Assembly (NCBI GenBank): GCA_001632435.1
Contig: KV424204.1
Location: 1,449-13,858 of the forward strand
Origin: Calocera cornea HHB12733
Taxonomy: Eukaryota > Basidiomycota > Dacrymycetes > Dacrymycetales > Dacrymycetaceae
Reading direction: 5' to 3'
DNA length: 12,410 nt
In this document: piece after piece, positions 1 through 7,126 of the stretch
How positions within the stretch are numbered: the stretch's first letter is position 1
Layout: the number at the start of each line of letters is the position of its first letter
The notes under the pieces: generated by a model
Told to the model about the DNA's origin: nothing
Database searches by the model: none
Seen by the model: the letters and a program-made list of their open reading frames with translations, nothing else
Translations under genes and position numbers: made by a program

Positions 1-31
1 AAAAGGCGTTAGTCTGGCGTTACCCGTGGCG

Positions 32-454
32 TTATCGACCTGGACGTACCTCCTTCCCAGCGCGGAGCCGCCCGAAATACCAGAGCCGCTGCATCCGCGG
101 GCCCATGTACTTCACATAGAACCACGGCTGAAAGATCAGCGCGTGGGGAGCCTTCGCCATCAAGGCCACACAGTGCTTCTGCAGCAAGCGGTATCAGCAC
201 GACGTTAGAACTAACGCGATCGCCATGCGTACCCGATACTGCGTCTGCCGGAACTGGCTCTTCTCGTAGCCAACGAAGTCCGACAGCGTCTTCGGGAATC
301 GCGCTCCCAGCATACCCTTCCACGCCTTCAACCGCGCCAGCGTTTCTTCTTCCTCCGTCGCCGCATTCAGCGTCTCCATCGCCGCCACATCCTCACGCAC
401 ATCCTCGTCCACCAGCTCGAGCTCGAACGGTTCCATAGCGACAGAATCAGACAT
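32..454 (-). CDS. Unrecognised two-exon protein, possibly partial (runs toward left edge)
   Basis: I do not recognise this protein. Exon 1 is 454-233 (74 codons from an ATG at 454-452), acidic at the N-terminus (EFELELVDEDVRED-like and EEEET runs), then a basic/aromatic part ending RQTQYR. Read straight through, the frame meets a TGA at 195-193. A 54-nt intron at 232-179 (donor GTACGC, branch-like CTAAC and CTGAT, acceptor CTGCAG) removes it and keeps the frame. Exon 2 from 178 reads KHCVALMAKAPHALIF, then a W/Y/F-rich stretch, and would stop at TAA 34-32, giving 122 aa. A good donor, GTACGT, at 49-44 in phase 0 suggests instead that exon 2 ends at 50 and the gene continues outside the window. 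No membrane segment or known motif is visible. The upstream plus strand (660-760) is A-rich, so the gene's own promoter strand is T-rich. The exon structure is inference from splice signals and frame. Confidence 0.4.
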
Positions 455-631
455 GGCGATAACAGCAGAGGATCGACGTTAGAGGAGCAGACAGAGCGCA
501 GTGAACGGCGCTGCCGACGTCGAGCGTTATCAGGCGACCGCACTGCCACCAACTCTACGCGCAAAAAACCCCCTGTTTCAGGTAGTGATCGCCGCCTAAA
601 CGCCGCATCACCCATGGAAGGGTGATTCTTC

Positions 632-893
632 AAAGTTCCCCGCGGATGTTGAAGCCCAGTAGCACTGGAAAATCAAGAAAAACCAAAAAGAATCACAAGA
701 GAACCAACAATACCCTCAGAAAAACGAAAACCGACCAAAAAGAAATAACGCCTGTCTCGGATATCCAACATAACGCGAAAATAACGCGTTAGAATTTCCT
801 TCCTTCTTCTGAGCTTCCTCTTCATCCCGATTTTGATCCGCATTCATGACTCATGACTGAGGACAGTCATTTTCTAAAGTTCCCCGCGGATGT
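632..893. repeat. 18-bp perfect direct repeat (632-649 and 876-893)
   Basis: The string AAAGTTCCCCGCGGATGT occurs twice in the same orientation, 244 bp apart. It contains the palindrome CCGCGG. Flanks differ after a few bases, so this is not a long duplication. Confidence 0.8.
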
Positions 894-1010
894 ACATCCG
901 ATTCTATTCCCTACTGGCGACAAAGCGTTAGAGGGGCGTTACATGATAACGCTCCGTACGGATTCCGGGTTACAGAAGTCTCACTTGGTCAGGTACCAGG
1001 AACGGCTTCG

Positions 1011-1031
1011 TGCCTGGTGCCTGGTGCCTGG
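1011..1031. repeat. Short tandem repeat, TGCCTGG x3
   Basis: Three exact head-to-tail copies of the heptamer TGCCTGG, 21 bp. A minisatellite-like slip; no coding role seen. Confidence 0.85.
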
Positions 1032-1234
1032 GAATATACAGGAATCCTGTAGCTACTTAACTATGCTGTCTAGGTAGCGAATATGAGTTGCCGTTTCCCC
1101 CTGTCCAAATATCGTTACCCGAAGGCGTTATCCCGCGTTATCGACAAGCGTTATCTCATCTCTCACAAGCGACACTCCTCTGGTAGAAATCAACAAGATC
1201 CCATTATACTATCTACTACAAACTGTGGTACTAG

Positions 1235-1680
1235 CTATTCATTGCACCCGAGAGCACGCTCATTGAACTCCGACCCTATGTTATCGCTGCGTCCTATCTC
1301 CCCAAAAGCCTGCCTATGCGACGTCGCTTCGGCGCCTTAATTGCTATTCTACACGGCCGGATGGATGAGCTGAGCCTGAAATATGATATGGACGAGCTGC
1401 ACTCCCTCGAAGCATGCGGCCGGCGTGGTTGCTCAAATACGGTTGAAAATGTGAAGCTCTTCCAGTGCAGCAGGTGAGTATTCGATCCTGTAGCATGATT
1501 TCATGTGGACAGCTGCTGAGTCACTTTACAGATGTAAAGTGGTCCTCTATGTAAGCAATCTTGCGCCTGTTGACAGCTTCATACTTATTTGGATACTAGT
1601 GCAGCAAATCGCATCAGGTGGAAGACTGGCAAGATTATAGGCGACCACACAAGGCATGGTGTTACAAGACGTCATGGTAG
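1235..1680 (+). pseudogene. MYND copy 1: 3' fragment of a MYND zinc-finger gene
   Basis: Only the end of exon 3, the micro-exon and the last exon remain. Exon 3 remnant 1235-1473 reads ...IELRPYVIAASYLPKS..., matching LRPYVQLL in copy 3, then CGRRGC and FQCSR. Intron 1474-1531 is GTGAGT...ACAG. Exon 4 is 1532-1550 (19 nt, CKVVLY). Intron 1551-1599 is GTAAGC...CTAG. Exon 5 is 1600-1680 (CSKSHQ, W, HKAWC, ending TSW and TAG). All eight zinc ligands of the C4-C2HC MYND pattern are there. Exons 1, 2 and most of exon 3 are missing; the frame runs into TAG at 1232-1234. The break lies next to an LTR-end-like string at 1208-1220, so truncation by a mobile element or a rearrangement is likely. No start codon or promoter of its own is visible, so it is called a pseudogene. 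Confidence 0.8.
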
Positions 1681-2302
1681 TCTGCTGCCGGAGCAGAGTT
1701 GTGGGTATCGAGGCAATGCATGTATGTTTCCGGTGTACGGATGTATGAAGACAATACGGAGCAAGCGCATGCCAGCGTCCGGTCGCGTCGGTAGGAGTCC
1801 GCAGAGAAGCTTGGACAGTCGGGGAGCAGCAGTCGTTCAGCGGCCCGGGGTTGACGCCATGCGCATTTTCGGTGAACAGCCTGATTTGCAACGCCGGTCG
1901 ACGCGAAGGCTCCACAGATATGCGCGTTACTTCAGCGTATAAGGCAGCTAAGCGACGGGCAGAAGTCGTTTGACCGAGGATATGCGATGTCGGAAGCCGG
2001 GATACCCTGCATCGCCGACGCACGCGGAACTTTGGTGCGCGATGCCGCTACGGCGGCAGGGAACACCCGCGTCCCATCTTCTCCCGCCACTGCGGCCACG
2101 AACTCCTTCTCGCCCTCGCTCACCGAAAGGGGAGTGAGCACTTCCCCTCGTCGTCTGTGCAGAGCGAATATCTGTAACACTCTTCTGCTCCCACGATGAT
2201 GTATGCGATGCTATGTCAAGTTCACGTACTTATAACGGGACCGGGGTCGCGTGCGTACCACGTCAAATCCTCCCATCCGAACACCCCCAGCAAAGAGCGA
2301 AC
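1681..2302. other. Intergenic stretch, no supported gene
   Basis: Open frames on both strands exist here (for example minus 2180-1932 and 2023-1547) but none shows a known motif, and the longest runs antisense across the last exon of MYND copy 1. The right end is probably the promoter of the membrane protein gene. Confidence 0.5.
2227..2234 (+). promoter_or_regulatory. TATA-like box upstream of the membrane protein gene
   Basis: CTTATAAC lies about 70 nt before the ATG at 2303, a spacing usual for a fungal TATA element. It rests on position and sequence only. Confidence 0.3.
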
Positions 2303-2791
2303 ATGCCTCTTACAGCCTACACCAAACTCGACGCTATAATCGCCACGACCTTCTGCTTTGGCACCAGCCTAGCTCTCGTGACGAACCCCGGTCTAACCCT
2401 CGACAGCCCTATCGCACGGGTCATTACGGTCTTGACCGGCTATCCCGTCCCCGACATGTCTTCGATAAGCCACGCTAACGCGGTCGGCGCATACGGGTTC
2501 TTCGTCGCGGGGATGAACTACGCGCTTGCTCTCTGGAGTGCAGATGAGCAGGCGATGCGGAATGCTGGTGCGCACTAGTCAGGTCGCATATATTCAGCTT
2601 CAGGGTCTAACACTATTGCAGCGCTCACCCGCATCGCAGTCGCTGTATACGGCGTCGGCCTTGTCGTTATGACCGACCTGGGAGGTTCAAGCATCCTGAT
2701 GATGTCCGTGATGGACCTCATGGTCGGCTCCATTCTGCACACAGTACTACGACGGACGAGGACCGACCTGCCCAAGACGCGGCGCGACTGA
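2303..2791 (+). CDS. Small four-helix integral membrane protein, two exons
   Basis: Exon 1 is 2303-2567 and exon 2 is 2622-2791, joined by a 54-nt intron with donor GTGCGC and acceptor TTGCAG (phase 1). The spliced product is 144 aa and ends RRTRTDLPKTRRD before TGA. Unspliced, the frame would stop at 2576-2578, only four codons past the donor. Four hydrophobic segments are visible: about residues 9-27 (AIIATTFCFGTSLALV), 60-79 (VGAYGFFVAGMNYALALW), 90-106 (TRIAVAVYGVGLVVM) and 111-130. A loop with GYPVPDMSSISHANAVGAY and a basic C-terminal tail follow the usual pattern of small fungal membrane proteins. No signal for a transporter or enzyme family is seen, so function is unknown. ATG 2303 (context GAACATGC) is preferred to the upstream in-frame ATG at 2213, which adds 30 polar residues and lies before the TATA-like box. 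It interrupts the MYND array and is not related to it. Confidence 0.7.
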
Positions 2792-3469
2792 TTGATACCG
2801 CCTATACTAGGACCGCTTGTATGCATCCCTTATCGGAAATATATCAATTCTTCTCTTCCTTCGGCTCTTCGATCCGCCCCGCAACCCTACCGCCGGACAG
2901 CGCGAGCACGCCTTTGTCGCGCATCGATTGTGCCCATGTGCTCGCTTGGTATCAGAACCTCCGCGAGCTGCCTTCCTTTGATTATCTGGGCCATCACGCG
3001 GTCGGACTGTCTCTCGGCAGCCAGGCCCACGCTCCTGATATCATCCCGCTGTCTCCATTCGGTACTTGGGCCGTGTCCAGGCTGTCGGACGCGAATTGGA
3101 TGGCACACCGGTTGGGCACATGTGGTCGGTCAGTATCCTACATCCAGCTCTCCGCCCGTTTGATCCTGTGGGGAAGAATAGTGCAAGCGTCTGGCTGTCA
3201 CCAAGTCCGTTGATATCAATCCTTCCTCTTTCGGCAATTATGGTCCAGCCGGCAACACGTCGGACGCGAACTGCACCCACCATCGGCATCGCCCTTGCTC
3301 TCCTGATTATCACAACCTTCTGCGAACGCCCCCTTTGATGTCCAAGATGCTGGGCACACGCTGAGTGTCAATATCGATTGTTCACGTGCACTGCTTTGAT
3401 CATGCAACGGAATGACACCCCTTTATACTCCTACCCCACCTCCTCCCCGTTGAGCCCTGCACCCCCAAC
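2792..3469. other. Stretch without a supported gene
   Basis: Several overlapping open frames occur (plus 2821-3213, plus 3066-3338, minus 3108-2887, minus 3313-3041) but none carries a recognisable motif or a consistent splice pattern. A 12-mer GTCGGACGCGAA occurs at 3084-3095 and 3259-3270, so a decayed or duplicated gene is possible. The right end is C-rich (CCTACCCCACCTCC), as in fungal promoters, with a TTTATA at 3422-3427 before the ATG of MYND copy 2. Confidence 0.45.
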
Positions 3470-4659
3470 ATGCCTCCCACACTTGACCCGCCCTACCCCG
3501 ACCCGTTGCTCCATGACCTCCCGAACGACTTCCCCGATTATGCTTCCAACCTGAGAGCCCTTGCAAGTAAGGAGGTGGATTGGCTGGCCTACGATCTTAG
3601 TTCGCGTTGAGCGCTGATGTTATGCAAGTATCAAACGCTGATTTGGAATGCAGGTCTCCTAGTTCTCCTTCCGGACACGCCAGGATTACATGCGGACCGG
3701 TTTGGCAGCGGACCTCCAGTAGCATTTCATCGAGCGGTATGCCCATCCTCAGCCCGTCTCCCACAGCGGTCTTCACTAACATACTCCCAGGTTGCGCTAC
3801 GAATGCGTTCCCATGTCGAACTACTGGCTGTCCTGTCTCGTTTCTGCGCCGCGTACCTCCCCAACCTGGTGAATCGCATCCTCTGGAGTACCGCACAACC
3901 GACAGACGACCGCACTAAGTACAACGAGTCGGGAGCAATGTCCTTTATCTCCATCCTCGTGACCAGCTGCGCGCCGTACATGCACTCCTACGTCGCGTCA
4001 TCCCAACCTCAGGCTCGTGGGAAGATGCTCATGGCTGCCGTGCTTCACCTCGTTGCAGGGCTTCTGGAGCATGTTGACCGCCTGCGGAAAGACAGCTTGC
4101 CAGCGCCGCTCCTCGACCGACTCACCCAGGAGGACAAAGAAGCTCTGCGTACCGACCTGGTCGTCTTATGCACTGCAGCGGTCGACTTGCTCTCGTGCTT
4201 CTCTCTAGACGAGAGACAGGATATACTCCAAAGCCCGATAGGGAATCACCTCCGTCGCATGTTACCGGCGCTGAAAGCGCTCGGCCGTTTGCCACAAGAG
4301 GAAATGAGCGCGGTCAATAGCGTGGTTGAGCTGCTTCATGGGACCTTCAGAGGCGAGCTGCCTATAAGCATGATGAGACCGGCGGTACGCGGCTTAGATG
4401 GTTGCGGACGAACCGGTTGCTTGAAGACGCCCCAGAATGCGCAAACATTCCAATGTGGCAGGTGAGTCTCTGCACTCTTTGTGATGAAAAGAGTGAACAA
4501 ACCGAGAATTCAGATGCAAAACGGTTGTATATGTAAGGAATTGCTTTGGACGAGTTTCACCACCTTATCCCGTTGTAGTGCAGCAAGAAGCATCAGACCG
4601 AGGACTGGAACGACAAAGTGCGACCTCACAAGGCGTGGTGCTACAAAACACCATGGTAA
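3470..4659 (+). CDS. MYND copy 2: intact MYND-type zinc-finger protein, 324 aa
   Basis: Five exons: 3470-3599, 3663-3736, 3791-4461, 4514-4532 and 4579-4659, summing to 975 nt in one frame. Introns are 63, 54, 52 and 46 nt. The N-terminal exon ends LASKEVDWLAYDL, a motif shared with copies 4 and 6. Exon 2 encodes exactly 24 codons, as in copies 5 and 6. Exon 3 is a helical body of 223 residues starting VALRMRSHVELLAVLSRFCAAYLPNLV. The C-terminus is a MYND finger with predicted ligands C273, C278, C290, C293, C299, H303, H315 and C319; H303 replaces the commoner cysteine, as in many fungal MYND proteins. MYND fingers are protein-binding modules, often meeting proline-rich partners; the helical body is of no known function. 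Donor 1 is GTTCGC, weak but in phase with its paralogs. The start at 3470 (AACATGCC) follows a C-rich promoter-like tract. It is one of two copies with a fully open spliced frame. Confidence 0.85.
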
Positions 4660-4756
4660 TCCTGCGCAGTACCAGCAGTCTATGATACATCATCGTCTGG
4701 AACAGACTGAAGGACCATTCATCGCTCATCTTGTCGAAGTGTAGTCATTGTAAATG

Positions 4757-4850
4757 CTGGTAAGTCTCTGCTTCAGGTGCTATCGCGCGATATTCTGATA
4801 TGCGACATAACCGTTGTATCTGTCTTTAGGTTTGGAATGCCGTGGTAGCC
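4757..4850 (+). pseudogene. Decayed scrap of a MYND gene 3' end
   Basis: Downstream of copy 2, a GTAAGTCTCTG donor-like site at 4760 is followed by CAGGTGCT and then CCGTTGTATCTGT (4811-4823), which resembles the order intron 3 plus micro-exon in copies 2 and 5 (GTTGTATATGT in copy 2, CAGGTGCT in copy 5). Then comes TTTAG, TGGAATG and CCGTGGTAG, recalling the last exon (TGGAATGAC ... CCATGGTAG) with the middle lost. No open frame links the pieces. It could instead be a 3' UTR intron of copy 2 at 4760-4829. Confidence 0.35.
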
Positions 4851-4930
4851 GCTGTTGTCTTGGGAAGAGCGCAGTATGAATGTTGATTCGATTACGAGCT
4901 ACGCGCACCAGTGTGCAAATATTAGAAACG

Positions 4931-4939
4931 CTGTTCAAC
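4931..4939. repeat. Target site duplication, left copy
   Basis: CTGTTCAAC directly left of the MULE terminal repeat; identical to 6882-6890. Confidence 0.93.
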
Positions 4940-5021
4940 GGGGTTAAGTGCTAGGATACCCGTCGGGCGCGCGTTATGTTTCAGGGTGCCCGTCGGCCGA
5001 ATAAAGTGCTTCAATACCCGT
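4940..5021 (+). repeat. MULE left terminal inverted repeat (82 bp)
   Basis: Aligns along its length to the complement of 6802-6881: shared blocks are AAGTGCTA, GATACCCGTCG, GCGCGCGTTAT, AGGG, GCCC and GCTTCAATACCCGT. It holds three copies of the motif (A/G)T(A/G)CCCGTC at 4956, 4986 and 5014, spaced 30 and 28 bp, possible transposase-binding sites. Confidence 0.9.
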
Positions 5022-5097
5022 CACTGGAATGTGGAGGCTTGTGGGGCTTGCAGACTTTGCACCACACGTCCGGGACGCATCACCTTGTCATACCACC

Positions 5098-6774
5098 ATG
5101 TCCGACCACATCTGTGTTGGCTATTCCTTCCCAACTCTGCTTGATGCACGCTTCCACATTACGCGACTCTGCCACACTCAAGGTGCCTCATACATACCTG
5201 ACCATGGCGATAAGGGGAGGTTGACCGCTGTGTGCGAGGATGAGAAGTGCAAGTTCCGTGTGTCGGTTACTGGAAAGGAGGGGTCATTCGTGGTGCGCCC
5301 GCACCTGTTCAACAAGAAACACACGTGTTCTGCCTTCATGCCCAAGTTCCGAGCTGCCTCGAGCCGAACTGACTACCTTGCTTGGGAGCTCCAGCAGATC
5401 ATGCCGATCACGGAGTCTGTCAAGCCTGCGACAATCGAAGAAGTACTCCTCCAGCATGGTTTTCCAACCAAGAAGGGCCAGCCGGGTCGGATCAAGCACT
5501 TGATCCTTGGTGATACCGTTGTACACCAGACCACAGAATTCCAGAAGCTGCCTGCCTATGCAAGCCTCCTTCGGACTACCGACCCTGGAGCGACAGTCGA
5601 TATCACCTACAACTTGGACAACTCCTTCCGGTTCTTCTTTGTCTGCCCATCGCCCGCCAAACATGCCTGGAGCCACGTCCGCCGGTACCTTGCAGTCGAT
5701 GCAACATGGACAAAGGGAGCCCTTGAGTATGTGCTCATGCTCGCTGTCACGTACGATGCAGAGGACCAACTCTTTGTCCTTGCTTGGGCTATCGCACCCA
5801 AAGAAGATACGGAAATGTGGTCGGAATTTCTCCACCTACTCCGCGAGTCCCTCCCTGGGCTTGACCGTCCAACAACGGTCCTCATATCCGACCGCCAAAA
5901 GGGGTTACTCAATGCTGTTCAGCAGGAGCTCCCCCTTATCGACGAGTCATACTGTGCAAAGCACATCATGTCAAATGCAATCGATCACTACGGCAAGAAG
6001 ATCGAGCAATATGTCTGGGGCATTGTCTATGCCCGGACCATCAAGGAGTATGATCGATGGCTAAACCGAACCCGAGCAGAAGTCTCTGATGAAGCGGCCA
6101 ATTACCTTGCCAACATCGACCCATCCTTTTGGTCAAGACACGCCTACAACAGCGCCCGCTTTGGCCGAGTCACCTCAAACGCAGCTGAATGTATGAACAA
6201 TGTTCTACGCGAGGCTCGTGGGCTCCCAGTACTCCAGCTGTGCGACCATATCTGGTGTCACCAGATGCAGCTCTTCCACGACTATCGACAGAAGGCGCTT
6301 GCACTTCCTGATGTGGCCGATCATACCCCAAAACCGCTCAAGATGCTTGCCAACAATGCTGTGGAAGCACGGAAATGGTTCTTCATCCCATCCCAGAGCG
6401 AAGGTACTCTGACAGGACAAGTTCGCCTCCATAGGCATGCCAACACTGAGGCACATGTGGTCACACTTGATCTGGCACTTCGCTCTGGCCAATGTACTTG
6501 CGGTGACTTTGACCAGTACCTCTTACCATGCCGACATGCAATCACCGTCTGCATGAAGAAGAAGCTCAATCCTGGACTCTTCACTGACAACACCTACCTT
6601 ATCAGCACGCTCCGGGCCACCTATGAGGTGCCTTACCCGCCAGTTCTACTCACGGACCTCGAGGTGCACAGTGGTGTGCAAGCACCTAGGCTGAAGAAGA
6701 AACGTGGTCGCCCTGTTGTGGTTCGAAAGGAGAAAGGAGTAGCACCTGGCGGGAAGCGCCGTCGCACAGCCTAG
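5098..6774 (+). CDS. MULE transposase with DDE core, SWIM finger and AT-hook, 558 aa
   Basis: Single-exon gene. ATG 5098 (ACCACCATGT) is preferred to the in-frame ATG at 5029, which lies just inside the terminal repeat region. Residues about 1-80 form a zinc-binding-like N-terminal region (CEDEKC at 46-51, HTC at 75-77), similar in layout to the MuDR/FLYWCH DNA-binding part. The MULE catalytic domain covers about 195-400: first D at 201 (YLAVDATW), second D at 265 (LISDRQKG), YCAKH at 285-289, and E at 364 (NAAECMNN), so the D-D-E set is complete. A SWIM finger follows at 466-480 (CTCG ... LPCRH). The tail is basic with an AT-hook-like KKRGRP at about 534-539 and KRRRT at the end. It cuts and joins the element's terminal repeats in the nucleus, by family knowledge. 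No internal stop or frameshift is seen, which supports recent activity. Its own terminal repeats flank it. Confidence 0.95.
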   Translation: MSDHICVGYSFPTLLDARFHITRLCHTQGASYIPDHGDKGRLTAVCEDEKCKFRVSVTGKEGSFVVRPHLFNKKHTCSAFMPKFRAASSRTDYLAWELQQIMPITESVKPATIEEVLLQHGFPTKKGQPGRIKHLILGDTVVHQTTEFQKLPAYASLLRTTDPGATVDITYNLDNSFRFFFVCPSPAKHAWSHVRRYLAVDATWTKGALEYVLMLAVTYDAEDQLFVLAWAIAPKEDTEMWSEFLHLLRESLPGLDRPTTVLISDRQKGLLNAVQQELPLIDESYCAKHIMSNAIDHYGKKIEQYVWGIVYARTIKEYDRWLNRTRAEVSDEAANYLANIDPSFWSRHAYNSARFGRVTSNAAECMNNVLREARGLPVLQLCDHIWCHQMQLFHDYRQKALALPDVADHTPKPLKMLANNAVEARKWFFIPSQSEGTLTGQVRLHRHANTEAHVVTLDLALRSGQCTCGDFDQYLLPCRHAITVCMKKKLNPGLFTDNTYLISTLRATYEVPYPPVLLTDLEVHSGVQAPRLKKKRGRPVVVRKEKGVAPGGKRRRTA

Positions 6775-6801
6775 ATAGACAATGTGCATGACGCGAATGC
6801 A

Positions 6802-6881
6802 ACGGGTATTGAAGCATTTTACATGACCAAGGGCGCCCTAGCATATAACGCGCGCGCGACGGGTATCGTAGCACTTACCCC
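6802..6881 (-). repeat. MULE right terminal inverted repeat (80 bp)
   Basis: Complement of the left repeat with scattered changes and two net bases shorter. The outer and inner ACGGGTAT motifs are retained; the middle one is changed to AAGGGCGCC. Confidence 0.9.
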
Positions 6882-6890
6882 CTGTTCAAC
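6882..6890. repeat. Target site duplication, right copy
   Basis: CTGTTCAAC directly right of the MULE terminal repeat; identical to 4931-4939. Confidence 0.93.
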
Positions 6891-7126
6891 GTGATCGATC
6901 GAGGCACGCATGCTACCTTTGAACAATGTTGTTCGGTCAGAACTATGCTGTCCTGAAGTATGAGCTTGGTTCGACGCTGTTCTCCATCCTGGAGGGGTTC
7001 ATACCGTGCATGCGTGCTCCATCCAGCGTGACGCGTCTCGAGCGTTCTCAGCACATGAATGACGTCACGCCACAGGTGGTGTTTCACTTCTTTCCCACCC
7101 ACCACCAGGAACCGTCTTCTTGAAGC

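Larger units (their letters stand above)
6..1153. repeat. Cluster of GCGTTA / TAACGC hexamers
   Basis: The hexamer GCGTTA or its complement TAACGC occurs about 14 times in this stretch: plus orientation at 6, 17, 29, 524, 786, 925, 936, 1125, 1135 and 1148; minus orientation at 212, 746, 771, 782 and 947 (782-791 is the palindrome TAACGCGTTA, counted on both strands). About 0.6 would be expected by chance. Three sit 11-12 bp apart at 6-34 and three 10-13 bp apart at 1125-1153. An 11-mer GCGTTATCGAC is shared by 29-39 and 1135-1145. The pattern resembles subterminal repeats of a DNA transposon or binding sites of one factor; which of these is not decidable here. Confidence 0.6.
455..1234. other. 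Stretch without a supported gene
   Basis: This lies between the minus-strand gene and MYND copy 1. The short open frames at 853-1077 and 1083-1340 show no recognisable protein and no splice structure. It holds part of the GCGTTA cluster, an A-rich tract at about 660-760 (T-rich on the strand of the leftward gene, so probably its promoter), an 18-bp direct repeat, and three tandem TGCCTGG units at 1011-1031. Confidence 0.5.
4940..6881 (+). mobile_element. Complete Mutator-like (MULE) DNA transposon, 1942 bp
   Basis: The element is bounded by inverted repeats (4940-5021 and 6802-6881) that start GGGGTTAAGTGC and GGGGTAAGTGC, differing there by one base. Just outside lies a perfect 9-bp direct repeat, CTGTTCAAC, at 4931-4939 and 6882-6890. 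Nine bases is the usual target duplication of Mutator-like elements. Inside is a single uninterrupted transposase gene on the plus strand. Termini and gene are intact, so it looks autonomous and fairly young. There is no second gene. It sits between MYND copies 2 and 3, with its right end about 236 bp before the ATG of copy 3. Confidence 0.93.

Noticed and set aside
1547..2023. 158-aa open frame on the minus strand
   Set aside because: It runs antisense through the last intron and exon of MYND copy 1, has no known motif and an arbitrary composition rich in Cys, Ser and Thr.
1932..2180. 82-aa open frame on the minus strand
   Set aside because: Some protein-like composition, but no motif, no splice partner and a rival frame on the plus strand.
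2821..3213. 130-aa open frame on the plus strand and 73-aa frame on the minus strand beneath it
   Set aside because: No recognisable domain, and neither frame can be extended with convincing introns; a decayed gene cannot be excluded.
3084..3270. 12-mer GTCGGACGCGAA repeated at 3084 and 3259
   Set aside because: Short, with only patchy similarity around it; not enough to call a duplication.
5284..5835. 183-aa minus-strand frame, and 185-aa plus-strand frame at 5507-6064
   Set aside because: Both are shadows of the transposase gene, which has all its catalytic and zinc motifs in the chosen frame.
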